Assembly (NCBI RefSeq): GCF_050389805.1
Contig: NZ_CP130945.1
Span: 558,001-622,000, forward strand
DNA length: 64,000 bases
Direction of reading: 5' to 3'
DNA from: Bacillus_BD sp050389805
GTDB lineage: Bacteria > Bacillota > Bacilli > Bacillales > Cytobacillaceae
Part shown: in pieces, positions 33,782-42,368 of the stretch
Numbering within the stretch: position 1 is the first letter of the stretch
Layout of the letters: the number at the start of each line of letters is the position of its first letter
Made by a program: the position numbers and the translations under genes
The notes under the pieces: generated by a model
The model's database searches: none
Seen by the model: only the letters and a program-made list of their open reading frames with translations
Told to the model about the DNA's origin: nothing

Positions 33782-34583
33782 AAGTAGCACACAAGTATTA
33801 AACAAAGAGGCTGTTTTGTCTGCATTAGAAACCCATTTAGCTATGATTGAATTTAATCTCAATAAAGAAGTCATCTGGGTAAATGAGAACTTTGCAAATG
33901 CCTTAGGTTATAGGGCAGATGAAATGATAAATATGTCACATCGGCAATTTTGTAAGAACGATTTTGTTTATAGTAGAGGTTATCGAGAGTTATGGGACAA
34001 TCTTCAAAACGGCTTTAAGTTTCAGGAGAAAATTCAAAGGGTTAATAAAAGGGGTGGTTTAGTGTGGCTTGAGGCAACCTATATTCCAATCACGAATGAA
34101 CAAGGAAAAGTAGAGGCTGTTTTAAAAATAGCGACTGATATAACAGAACGAGAAAACAGAACAGAAGAGATTGTGACAAGATTAAAAGAAATGCCGGAAG
34201 AATTAGTTGATTTGGTGGTAGAGAATTCAATTCAGCAAACAGAAGCGTTACAATCGTTAAAAACACAAACAGAGTTAATTAGAGAAGTTTCACAATTAAT
34301 ACGAAAAATCTCAGCTCAAACAAATATGTTGGCTATCAATGCAGCAATTGAAGCGGCACATGCGGGTATACATGGAAAAGGATTTAAAGTGGTAGCAGAT
34401 GAAGTCCGAAAATTAGCGGGAAATGCAGCAGAATCTATTAATCAAGTCAATCATAATGTAGAAAATATCATTTTAGAAGTGAATAGAGTAAAGGGTATTA
34501 CAGAAAATCTACAAAGCCTTGTTAAGGAAAAACAAACTGGCTTTGAAAATGCGATTAACGAATTTGAAAATGTTACGATTTAG
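33768..34583 (+). CDS. Soluble PAS-domain chemoreceptor-like protein
   Basis: 271 residues, no membrane helix. Residues ~15-130 are a PAS domain (MIEFNLNKEVIWVNENFANA; VLKIATDITERE). Residues ~150-270 are a short methyl-accepting signalling helix pair with the conserved hairpin tip SAQTNMLAINAAIEAA and GKGFKVVADEVRKLAGNAA, the region that contacts CheW and CheA. Total length is short for a receptor. Overlap with the EAL gene implies coupled translation and a joint cyclic-di-GMP/chemotaxis role. Confidence 0.88.
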   Translation: MEKIKSSTQVLNKEAVLSALETHLAMIEFNLNKEVIWVNENFANALGYRADEMINMSHRQFCKNDFVYSRGYRELWDNLQNGFKFQEKIQRVNKRGGLVWLEATYIPITNEQGKVEAVLKIATDITERENRTEEIVTRLKEMPEELVDLVVENSIQQTEALQSLKTQTELIREVSQLIRKISAQTNMLAINAAIEAAHAGIHGKGFKVVADEVRKLAGNAAESINQVNHNVENIILEVNRVKGITENLQSLVKEKQTGFENAINEFENVTI

Positions 34584-35078
34584 TGAATCCTGGCAAAATA
34601 GAAACACGGTTTCCATTCGTTTCAACTTTTTAGGACATTGAGTACGTTATTATCATAAATAAATCGATTTTTGAGATCCTTCGGACACTGGGTACGCTAT
34701 TTGATAAAAATGACGAAAAAATAACAATCTTTTAGATAAATAGAGGAACATATGTCCAATAAAAATGTGAAATCACAATGATTGTTGCAAATAACGGAAC
34801 GAGTGTCCAATTCATTACACATAAAGAACATTACTACTATAAACATGCCAATTTGAAGATGACAATCGTTATTAAAACTGAACTACTTCACTTAATGAAC
34901 TAGATGTTTCATTGTTTGCAATCCTTTTCATCTCATGATTTTCATTAAAATGGTAAGTATGGTAAATTAATGGAGTTAGCATGTTTCTCATCAACACCTC
35001 ATGTGTTGTCACATACACTCTGGACAAATTGAAAAACTGTGCGTTGATAGAGTTGATTTCAGAAAAGGTGGGAAAACG
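34584..35078. repeat. Gene-free region with short direct repeats
   Basis: Two copies of GGACAyTGrGTACGyTATT (34633 and 34683) and two of GGAACxxxTGTCCAAT (34745 and 34796) lie within 180 bases. A further relative of the first unit lies at 47266-47303, also between genes. No ORF or structured RNA recognised. Confidence 0.6.
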
Positions 35079-36038
35079 GTGAAAAGATTACTTGGTATTG
35101 ATTTAGGTGGGACAACCGCCAAATTTGCGATTTTGACTTTAGAAGGCGAGATTCAACAAAAGTGGAGTATAAAAACAGATGTTACGAATGATGGGAAAAA
35201 TATTATTCCTAACATAATTGAATCCATCCTTCAGAATCTAAACGTATATGGTCTGTCATCCAATGATGTTTTGGGGATTGGTATGGGCTCTCCTGGAGCT
35301 GTTGACTCTAAAAAAGGGACGGTCATCGGTGCTTATAATCTAGGCTGGAAAACGATGCAGCCAGTAAAAGATCAGATCGAAGCAGCTACAGGACTACCCT
35401 TTTTTATTGATAATGATGCCAATGTTGCCGCCTTAGGAGAACGATGGAAAGGTGCCGGAGAAGGGGAAGACAATGTTATTTTCGTGACGCTTGGTACAGG
35501 TGTTGGCGGCGGTGTGATTGTTGAAGGAAACTTAATTCATGGAGCAGGAGCAGCAGGAGAATTAGGTCATATTAATGTAGATCCAAATGGTTATTTATGT
35601 ACTTGCGGCAATCGTGGCTGTTTGGAAACGGTGGCAAGTGCAACAGGTGTTGTTCGTTTAGCACTCGATTTTTCTAAATCCGATTCGGAGGAATCAGAAA
35701 TAAAGAGGTTAGTGGACGATGGAAAAGAAGTGACGGCTAAGATCGTGTTTGATCTAGCGAAACAAGGAGATCCATTAGCACTTAAGGTCGTAGATCAATT
35801 TTCAATTTATCTAGGGGTGGCTTGTGCTAATATGGCGAGTATTCTAAATCCTGAATCGATTGTAATTGGTGGAGGCGTATCAGCAGCTGGAGAAATTCTT
35901 CGGGAAAATGTAGAAAAATATTTTCTTCAATATGCATTTCCACCAGTAAAGACAAGTACGAAATTGAAATTGGCCCAGTTAGGAAATGATGCAGGAGTCA
36001 TTGGAGCTGCTTGGTTAGTAAAGGCAAACTACATCTAA
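35079..36038 (+). CDS. glcK: ROK family glucokinase
   Basis: 319 residues from GTG 35079 after AAAAGGTGGG; the longer frame has no support. ATP-binding GIDLGGTTAKFAIL, sugar-binding DNDANVAALGE, GTGVGGGVIV and the zinc-binding ROK signature LCTCGNRGCLE are intact. It phosphorylates glucose (possibly other hexoses) in the cytoplasm; length and motifs fit GlcK of Bacillus. Monocistronic, ended by the terminator at 36133. Confidence 0.92.
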   Translation: MKRLLGIDLGGTTAKFAILTLEGEIQQKWSIKTDVTNDGKNIIPNIIESILQNLNVYGLSSNDVLGIGMGSPGAVDSKKGTVIGAYNLGWKTMQPVKDQIEAATGLPFFIDNDANVAALGERWKGAGEGEDNVIFVTLGTGVGGGVIVEGNLIHGAGAAGELGHINVDPNGYLCTCGNRGCLETVASATGVVRLALDFSKSDSEESEIKRLVDDGKEVTAKIVFDLAKQGDPLALKVVDQFSIYLGVACANMASILNPESIVIGGGVSAAGEILRENVEKYFLQYAFPPVKTSTKLKLAQLGNDAGVIGAAWLVKANYI

Positions 36039-36132
36039 CGATTTGTTAGAAGTAAAGGTAAGCACGAAAAGATCATAATATGCGATTATGATCGTGATTA
36101 ATCAAATGTACTGTATTCTAAAAAAAGATAAA

Positions 36133-36173
36133 TGAAAAAGCTCGCTCAAACCTTTAATTAAACGAGCTTTTTC
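36133..36173. terminator. Bidirectional terminator between glcK and the SelW-like gene
   Basis: AAAAAGCTCG and CGAGCTTTTT arms around an AT-rich loop, serving both convergent genes. Confidence 0.82.
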
Positions 36174-36200
36174 GTATTCAACATAGTTGCTGTTTCTAAA

Positions 36201-36464
36201 TTAAACGGAAGATGGTGTTAAAAGTTGTAGATCCTTCACGATTCTACTGATTTCCTCATATTCAGGAAAACGGTCTAGCTGTTTCTTGGAAAAGATAAGT
36301 TTTCCATCCACCATTACTTCAAAAACTCCTCCGCTTGAAGGGATCAAGGTGAATTCAGAAATACTCCCCTTGAAATGGTTTAATAATTCTTCCGCCACAC
36401 GGGCGGCTTTAGGATAGTAATTTCACATTGTGCAAAATTCAATGGAAATTGGCTTTTTACTCAC
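36201..36464 (-). CDS. SelW/Rdx-family protein with in-frame TGA at the CxxU/CxxC position (candidate selenoprotein)
   Basis: The gene starts at GTG 36464 with GGAGGA six bases upstream. It reads SKKPISIEFCTM, then TGA (36425-36423), then NYYPKAARVAEELLNHF and on to GGVFEVMVDGKLIFSKKQ and DRFPEYEEI, a full Rdx thioredoxin-like protein of 87 residues. In this family the motif is CxxC or CxxU, and the TGA stands exactly at the second redox residue (position 14). CCGCC/GGCGG forms a hairpin with a five-base loop 22-26 bases after the TGA, where a bacterial SECIS loop is expected. Either a selenoprotein or a Cys codon mutated to stop. No sel genes are in the window. Confidence 0.7.
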
Positions 36465-36972
36465 GAAAAGTCCTCCTTGTTCCATAGTGGTTTGATAGGT
36501 GATGAGGTCTGCTTTGTTTGTATATGTTTTTTACCGTACTTATCCTTTACTTTTAGTGTACAAAGACTTCTTTTACTCCTCAACATATTTGCTTATTTTG
36601 TCCAAAAAACCCCGTTTGTCCTTGTTTTTAACGATCATATCCCAATGGATTTATTAAAAAGTCTTCATAATGGTTCATTTTTGTGGCTAGTCATGATACA
36701 CTTTTTCTATTAAGTTTTTGTTAAGGATTTATTAAGGGGATTTTGATGTAAGAAAAGCCGACAAGCAAAACGCATGAGGTAAGAGTGAAAATTAGGTGTT
36801 TCAATGTGGAATCTCAATGGGACGACCATAAACCTTTTTATGAGGAAATTTTAATGGGTCTATTTTCCTGAATATTACAAATCTATGGAAACATCTACGA
36901 ATGAATATATAAATAATACTTTGATAGAGTGATAATCAGATTGATTATGCCACAATTGGGGTGGAGGTATTT
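36465..36972. other. Gene-free region before the LTA synthase gene
   Basis: 508 AT-rich bases that must hold divergent promoters. I see no convincing gene or repeat; short open frames here lack ribosome sites. Confidence 0.4.
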
Positions 36973-38904
36973 ATGAATAAGGTTTTTCAAAAGGCACAGA
37001 GTAAATATGCCGTTTTTTTCTTAATGGCAGTTATTTTTTTATGGCTAAAAACATATTTTGTTCAAGTAACGCAGTTTCAATTAGGAGTAGACAACTCCCT
37101 TCAAGAGTTTCTCCTATTTTTAAATCCTTTAGGTCCTGCAATCATTTTATTGGGACTTGCTGGCTTTTTAAACGGAAGAAAGAAATATATTTCGTTGCTT
37201 TTTATTTATTTCTTTATGACCTTTCTTTTATATGCCAATGTATTGTATTATCGTTTTTTTAATGATTTCTTAACATTGCCAACCATTTTCCAGACGCAAA
37301 ACTTTGGAGACGTAAGTGGGAGTGTATCGACTCTTTTAAGACCCTACGACTTTTTATTTTTTGTGGATCTCATTGTGTTAATTGGTTTGCTTGTATTTAA
37401 ATTTGTTAAAATTGATGTAAAAGGCATGAAGCCTCGAAACGTACTGGCGTTATTAATAATGGGTCTGGGGATTTCAGGTTTTAACTTGGCTTTAGCGGAA
37501 TCAGACCGCCCTCAGTTACTCACAAGAGGTTTTGATCGAAATTATATTGTGAAGTATTTAGGGATGTACAACTACACCGTCTATGATGCGGTTCAAAGTA
37601 CAAAAGCTTCGGCTCAACGGGCTTTGGCAGATGGAAGTGAAATCACGGAAGTCGTTAACTATACTCAATCTAACTATGCGGAGCCGAATCCAGAATATTT
37701 TGGAGCTGCTAAAGGTATGAATGTGATTTTAGTGCACCTTGAATCGATACAAGAATTTCTCATTGATTACGAGTTACATGGGGAAGAAGTCACACCATTT
37801 TTAAACTCGTTAACAAGAGAAGAGAATACGGTGTATTTCGATAACTTTTTCCATCAGACGGCACAGGGAAAAACGGCGGATGCTGAGTTTATCCTATCGA
37901 ACTCTTTATACGGAATGCCACAAGGCTCTGCTTTTACGATGAAAGGGTTAAACACATACCAAGCAGCACCAGCTATTTTAGGACCGCTTGGATATACATC
38001 AGCAGTGTTCCATCCGAATACAGGAACGTTCTGGAACCGAAATGAAATCTATAAATCATTTGGATATAATCACTTCTTCGATTCTAGTTACTATGACATG
38101 AATCCTGAACAACTAGTAGACTATGGTCTTATGGATAAACCGTTCTATGAGCAATCGATTCCATTATTAGAATCATTGCCTGAACCTTTCTATTCCAAAT
38201 TTATTACGGTAACGCACCATTATCCGTACTCCATGAATCAGGAGGAGGCAACGATTGCTCCCCATACAACGAGTAGTAAATCTGTAAACAACTATTTCCA
38301 AACCGCTCGTTATGCAGATGAAGCGTTGGAACAATTTTTTACTTACTTAAAGGAATCTGGTTTATATGATCGGTCCATGATCATTATGTATGGGGATCAT
38401 TACGGGATTTCACAAAATCATAATGCAGCGATGGAAGAGGTTTTAGGTAAAGAAGTCACACCATTTGTAAGTAAGGCTGAGTTACAGCGTGTACCTTTGT
38501 TCATTCGGGTGCCAGGAATCGAAGGTGGAGTAAATCATGAATATAGTGGTCAAATCGATATTCTACCTACCCTTCTTCACTTATTAGGGATCGAAACAAA
38601 AGACTATATCCATTTTGGCACAGATTTATTTTCTGCAGATCATGATGAAGTGGTTCCATTCCGAAACGGTGATTTTGTCAGCCCTACGATAACCTATGTG
38701 GATGGGAAATTCTATGATTCTCAGACAGGTTTACTGTTATCAGAAGACCAACTAGATGAGGCAAAAAAATACCAGGAAATAGTAGAGTATAAATTGCAAC
38801 TTTCTGATCGGGTTGTGAATGGAGATTTACTCCGCTTTTATACTCCTGAAGGGTTTACACCTGTTGATCGTTCGCAATTTAACTACAACAAGCCCGAAGA
38901 ATAA
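36973..38904 (+). CDS. LTA synthase family protein (lipoteichoic acid polymerase)
   Basis: 643 residues from ATG 36973 after GGAGGT. Five membrane helices fill the first ~170 residues, then a linker and an extracellular sulfatase-fold domain. The catalytic Thr lies in QGKTADAEF (T301, equal in place to T300 of S. aureus LtaS); VHLESIQEF, THHYPY and YGDHYGIS give the metal and substrate residues. It transfers glycerol phosphate from phosphatidylglycerol to the growing chain. Bacillus has several paralogues (LtaS, YfnI, YqgS, YvgJ); which one this is cannot be told. Confidence 0.92.
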   Translation: MNKVFQKAQSKYAVFFLMAVIFLWLKTYFVQVTQFQLGVDNSLQEFLLFLNPLGPAIILLGLAGFLNGRKKYISLLFIYFFMTFLLYANVLYYRFFNDFLTLPTIFQTQNFGDVSGSVSTLLRPYDFLFFVDLIVLIGLLVFKFVKIDVKGMKPRNVLALLIMGLGISGFNLALAESDRPQLLTRGFDRNYIVKYLGMYNYTVYDAVQSTKASAQRALADGSEITEVVNYTQSNYAEPNPEYFGAAKGMNVILVHLESIQEFLIDYELHGEEVTPFLNSLTREENTVYFDNFFHQTAQGKTADAEFILSNSLYGMPQGSAFTMKGLNTYQAAPAILGPLGYTSAVFHPNTGTFWNRNEIYKSFGYNHFFDSSYYDMNPEQLVDYGLMDKPFYEQSIPLLESLPEPFYSKFITVTHHYPYSMNQEEATIAPHTTSSKSVNNYFQTARYADEALEQFFTYLKESGLYDRSMIIMYGDHYGISQNHNAAMEEVLGKEVTPFVSKAELQRVPLFIRVPGIEGGVNHEYSGQIDILPTLLHLLGIETKDYIHFGTDLFSADHDEVVPFRNGDFVSPTITYVDGKFYDSQTGLLLSEDQLDEAKKYQEIVEYKLQLSDRVVNGDLLRFYTPEGFTPVDRSQFNYNKPEE

Positions 38905-38936
38905 TAATTTAGAGCATACTTTATATATTTTAGGTA

Positions 38937-38977
38937 ACCTCCCAACTCTACGTACTCGTTGGGGGGATTTTTTTATT
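38937..38977 (+). terminator. Terminator after the LTA synthase gene
   Basis: CCTCCCAAC / GTTGGGGGG stem with a loop of about 11 bases, then ATTTTTTTA. Confidence 0.88.
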
Positions 38978-39137
38978 ATACGAATTGCGAATTGAAAATC
39001 TAATTGGGCTTGTTCCAAAAGTTAAATATCTTAAAGGGGAAAATCAAATTAATTAAAATAATTGAGGCCAAAACGATTTAAGGTTCGTAGATAAATAGTA
39101 AACCAATCACAGATAACGCATAGATGGATGTGTTTTT

Positions 39138-39797
39138 TTGATAAAAAGTAAAAAGTTATTATATCTCTCCCTTTTTCTTTTTGTGGCTTCACTTGTCTTA
39201 AATTTGCCGTTTCCGCATAATCATTCTTTTGGTGAAACCATTGTATCTGTATTTAATATTCCCATTAGGTCGGTTAATGGATTGCATTATGTGGGAATGA
39301 TTTCATTAGCTTTATTAATTGCTAGTTTATACTTCCTTACGAAATCGATAAATAACTATCATGGTCGTGCTGTTTTACTTGCTATTATGGTCGCTATTTT
39401 TGCGCCATCTATCATTATCAGTTCTTACCAAAAAACCTTTGCAACAGGTATATATGCTGTTTCCTATGAACGTCATTTAAGTAATTGCGAATTCAATATG
39501 ATTGATGACAAAACATTGCATGGGGAATGTGCGGTACCTCTTATAAATTATAGTAATGATGAGGTTAGATTCACCATTGAATTTTATGAAGAATACTTTT
39601 TTGAACATGATATACAAATGGTTGCACTCATGAACACCAATGGACCTTATAAAGTGAGATTGAATGGTCATGAAAGTAATACCGTGAAAATTGAGACGGA
39701 TATCGATGTTTCTAATATAGAGAATCATGTTCAACAGGGCAGTGCAACAGGTGTAAATATCATTATTAAGTCTGGGGGGAAGACGAGGAAATTATAA
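39138..39797 (+). CDS. Membrane protein with extracellular domain, unknown
   Basis: 219 residues with three hydrophobic segments (about 8-24, 50-68 and 78-96) and a C-terminal ~115-residue domain predicted outside the membrane, with two Cys (SNCEFN, HGECAV) that could form a disulfide, and beta-like runs. TTG start at 39138; the ribosome site (GGATG) is weak, so the start is uncertain. No family recognised. Confidence 0.65.
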   Translation: MIKSKKLLYLSLFLFVASLVLNLPFPHNHSFGETIVSVFNIPIRSVNGLHYVGMISLALLIASLYFLTKSINNYHGRAVLLAIMVAIFAPSIIISSYQKTFATGIYAVSYERHLSNCEFNMIDDKTLHGECAVPLINYSNDEVRFTIEFYEEYFFEHDIQMVALMNTNGPYKVRLNGHESNTVKIETDIDVSNIENHVQQGSATGVNIIIKSGGKTRKL

Positions 39798-39883
39798 GTA
39801 GCATAATGTATATAATGAATCGTTTAAACGTTATTTATTGTATTTAAGACCCAATCATTTACACTTTGTAGAAAGCGGGTGTT

Positions 39884-40321
39884 TTGTTGAACCAAATGGT
39901 CGATTTGATTTCTCTCCTTGCAAATAAAAAAGTAAAAGTAACGGAAATCCCTAAATGGGGAACCTATTTAAGAAAAAAATGGGAAGACCACTTTGCCAAT
40001 CATCTCGATCTTCATGAAAAGAAATCTATTTATCTAGATGGTTTTTTATGGCACGTATTTAGCTATGAAAAAAGAGAGTATTTGCAAAAAGAAAAGGCGG
40101 ATCTAGCCTTCAATAACGAATCAAAAAAATCCTGTTATGTATTTTACCAACATTCCGATGAAGCGTTCATACTTGAAAATGCTACAGGACTTGCTGCCGA
40201 CGACTTTCTCAACGAAGAAGACGTATATGTCGTGGATAAGGAATTTAATTGGACATATGTTAGAACCCATGAAACAGGTTGGTTTGGACCCTATTTTTGT
40301 CGGAAAAGAATGTCCTCTTAA
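39884..40321 (+). CDS. DUF4275 family protein
   Basis: About 145 residues. KWGTYLRKKWEDHFANHL, GFLWHVFSYEKREYL, KKSCYVFYQHSDEAF and DKEFNWTYVRTHE are hallmarks of DUF4275, soluble proteins of Bacillus with unknown role. Start is TTG at 39884 or 39887, or ATG 39896; the GCGGGTG upstream favours the TTG pair. Monocistronic. Confidence 0.82.
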   Translation: MLNQMVDLISLLANKKVKVTEIPKWGTYLRKKWEDHFANHLDLHEKKSIYLDGFLWHVFSYEKREYLQKEKADLAFNNESKKSCYVFYQHSDEAFILENATGLAADDFLNEEDVYVVDKEFNWTYVRTHETGWFGPYFCRKRMSS

Positions 40322-40368
40322 TAAAATGATATTGTAAGTTTTGAGAGACTTCTAGAAAAAGAGAAAAA

Positions 40369-40425
40369 GGATTTGACCCCTTTTTGTTAAAGTATTAACG
40401 AAGTGGGGGTCTAATCCCTTTATTA
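40369..40425. repeat. Dispersed palindrome, family C, copy 1 (left flank of the restriction-modification region)
   Basis: GGATTTGACCCC and GGGGGTCTAATCCC face each other around TTAAAGTATTAACG. A close direct copy lies at 44101-44163, so the pair brackets the methyltransferase and partner genes. Confidence 0.8.
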
Positions 40426-40722
40426 TTTTGTGATGCGCAAATATCCGATCCCTTTTGGTGTAATGAAGGTGTGATCATCGACCTTCACCATATATTCTAG
40501 CGGGGTATCTGCCTCTAGCTCTTGCATATCTTCGATCGTAATAGAAGACATTATTTTTATTAATTCTATTGGATCCAGGGTACGATGAGGATTATCCTCT
40601 GATAAATAAAGCCAGTTAAAGACCTTTTCATAGCTTTCAAAATAGGTTGTTGCTTCTACCGTATAACCAAAATACAAATCTGTCATGTCAGAAACCATTT
40701 GCATCGTTTCGCGTTTGCTCAT
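40423..40722 (-). CDS. Small soluble protein, unknown
   Basis: 99 residues, ATG with GGAGGA upstream. Acidic (ESYEKVFNWLYLSEDNPH; SSITIEDMQELEADTPLEY), probably helical N-terminal half and a beta-rich end (VDDHTFITPKGIGYLRITK) that may form a small winged fold. I do not recognise a family. It lies inside the repeat-bracketed segment with the methyltransferase gene; a controller role can only be guessed. Confidence 0.6.
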   Translation of the reverse strand: MSKRETMQMVSDMTDLYFGYTVEATTYFESYEKVFNWLYLSEDNPHRTLDPIELIKIMSSITIEDMQELEADTPLEYMVKVDDHTFITPKGIGYLRITK

Positions 40723-40943
40723 TAGATGAAATCCTCCTTAGTATTGTTCTAGTTACATTGATTTAATTATAACTAATAATATCTGACTATTATGATAATG
40801 CAGAAAAAAGCTTTTGTAATCATCCAATTGGTTGGTGACCAGATCATCCAGTTTTAGATCGTTAGCTTTTATGGCAACGTAGGTTTCTTGAAATTTGAAC
40901 GGTGTGTCGTTCATTAAATGGAATAAGAGCCTAAGAACAATAA

Positions 40944-40976
40944 AAAACCTTACCATAAAAGGTAAGGTTTACATGA
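40944..40976 (-). terminator. Terminator of the methyltransferase gene
   Basis: On the minus strand AAACCTTACC / GGTAAGGTTT is followed by TTTTATTG, directly after the methyltransferase stop. Confidence 0.82.
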
Positions 40977-42233
40977 TCATTTTAAAACGGGCTGTTCATG
41001 ATTTTGTTTAGCTTGATCAATATGGTTTTTAGCCCATTCTGCAAGAGGCATCGCCATGGCTTTTGCCAACAGGACAGGAACCGCATTTCCAATTTGTTTA
41101 TAAACTTTATTTAATCGATTATTTTTTTGAACGCTCATATTTCCACCATCTGAAAACTGGAACCAATCTGGGAATGTTTGAATCCGAGCAATTTCTTTTA
41201 CAGACAATCGACGATGTAAGGATGGGTCGTCAGGAAGCTCCCATTTGTCTTTTTCTAATTTAACCATTGGTGGTCCACTAGGGTGCAAGGGTGCTTGTCT
41301 GCCAGATGCTTGAATCGTAAAGCTCTGGTCATTCCAATCCTTTTTTCGATTACGAGATAAGTAAATAGGAGAAAAGCCGCCTTCAAACCAATCACCCGGA
41401 TTTGACTCCAGATCTCCAATGGCTTCTTTTAACGTTACATAAGGGTATTGATCTTGGTCTTCACCATGTGTAGGTTCAGGAAACTCATAATCAAAGTTTA
41501 GATCATCACGAATTCCGATGATAAAGACACGCTCCCGTAATTGGGGCACTCCATAGTCACGCGAATTTACTAATTTAAATTTTACATGGTAGCCTGCAGA
41601 AGTAAAATCTTGGACAATTTGATTGATTACTTCACCTTTTCCTAATGTCAGCATCCCTTTTACATTTTCAGCAACAAATGCAAAAGGTTTTGCTTGCATA
41701 AGACAACGGATAAAGTGGATATATAAGAAGTTTCTCTCATCATCAATTAAACGGGGACCCGCTTCACTAAATCCAGGACAAGGAAAACCTCCTAGAACTA
41801 AATCGGCTTTTGGGAAACTCTTAACCTTTCGAATATCTAATTCCTGTTGGAATACTCTAGGAAAATTTAATCGATAGGATTCATTCGCTTCTTTAAAAAG
41901 ATCATTTGCATAGACTGTGTGAAAAATACTTTTCTCTCTATAATCATTGAATAAATCTCTATCTTTAAATACTTCAAGAGCTTTTTCTTCCCCGATCATG
42001 GCAGAAAGTCCAGCCAATTCAACGCCTAGGTCTAGTCCACCACAGCCTGAAAATAAGCTTATAACATTTATTTTATCCTCACGATAGTCAAGTTCAGGTA
42101 TTTCCTCATCAGATCCAAGCTCCCTAATCAACTCTTCCTCTTCGGCAATTTTTTCTAGTAAGAGTTGTTTCACTTCCTCTGGGTTACTATCTACAGGTCG
42201 GTATTTAGCTCTTCCTCTTTCGTTTAACTTCAC
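40977..42233 (-). CDS. DNA (cytosine-5) methyltransferase, type II-like
   Basis: 418 residues from GTG 42233, eight bases after GGGAGG (TTG 42236 is the alternative). Motifs in order: I SLFSGCGGLDLG; IV GGFPCPGFS with catalytic Cys152; VI AENVKGM; VIII QLRERVFIIGIR; X QIGNAVPVLLAKAMA. The target-recognition region holds SRNRKKDWNDQSFTIQASG and RQAPLHP, close to what I recall of M.HaeIII (SRNR..WNEPAFTVQASG), suggesting recognition of GGCC. Motif IV reads PCP instead of the usual PCQ. Divergent from the presumed endonuclease gene. Confidence 0.92.
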   Translation of the reverse strand: MKLNERGRAKYRPVDSNPEEVKQLLLEKIAEEEELIRELGSDEEIPELDYREDKINVISLFSGCGGLDLGVELAGLSAMIGEEKALEVFKDRDLFNDYREKSIFHTVYANDLFKEANESYRLNFPRVFQQELDIRKVKSFPKADLVLGGFPCPGFSEAGPRLIDDERNFLYIHFIRCLMQAKPFAFVAENVKGMLTLGKGEVINQIVQDFTSAGYHVKFKLVNSRDYGVPQLRERVFIIGIRDDLNFDYEFPEPTHGEDQDQYPYVTLKEAIGDLESNPGDWFEGGFSPIYLSRNRKKDWNDQSFTIQASGRQAPLHPSGPPMVKLEKDKWELPDDPSLHRRLSVKEIARIQTFPDWFQFSDGGNMSVQKNNRLNKVYKQIGNAVPVLLAKAMAMPLAEWAKNHIDQAKQNHEQPVLK

Positions 42234-42368
42234 CAATGATACCTCCCTAGTTAAAATCATAAGATTATTTTATCACCGAATGACTCAACTGGCCAGCTTT
42301 TTATCTTAGAACCAATTATTAACAGTCCATTTTAGGTTATGATAAAGGAAAGAAGTAGAGGTGATAGA

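Noticed and set aside
40753..40956. Minus-strand frame of 67 codons after the methyltransferase gene
   Set aside because: Its start lies in the terminator stem and no ribosome site is present; it may be a fragment (ETYVAIKANDLKLDDL) but support is too weak for a gene call.
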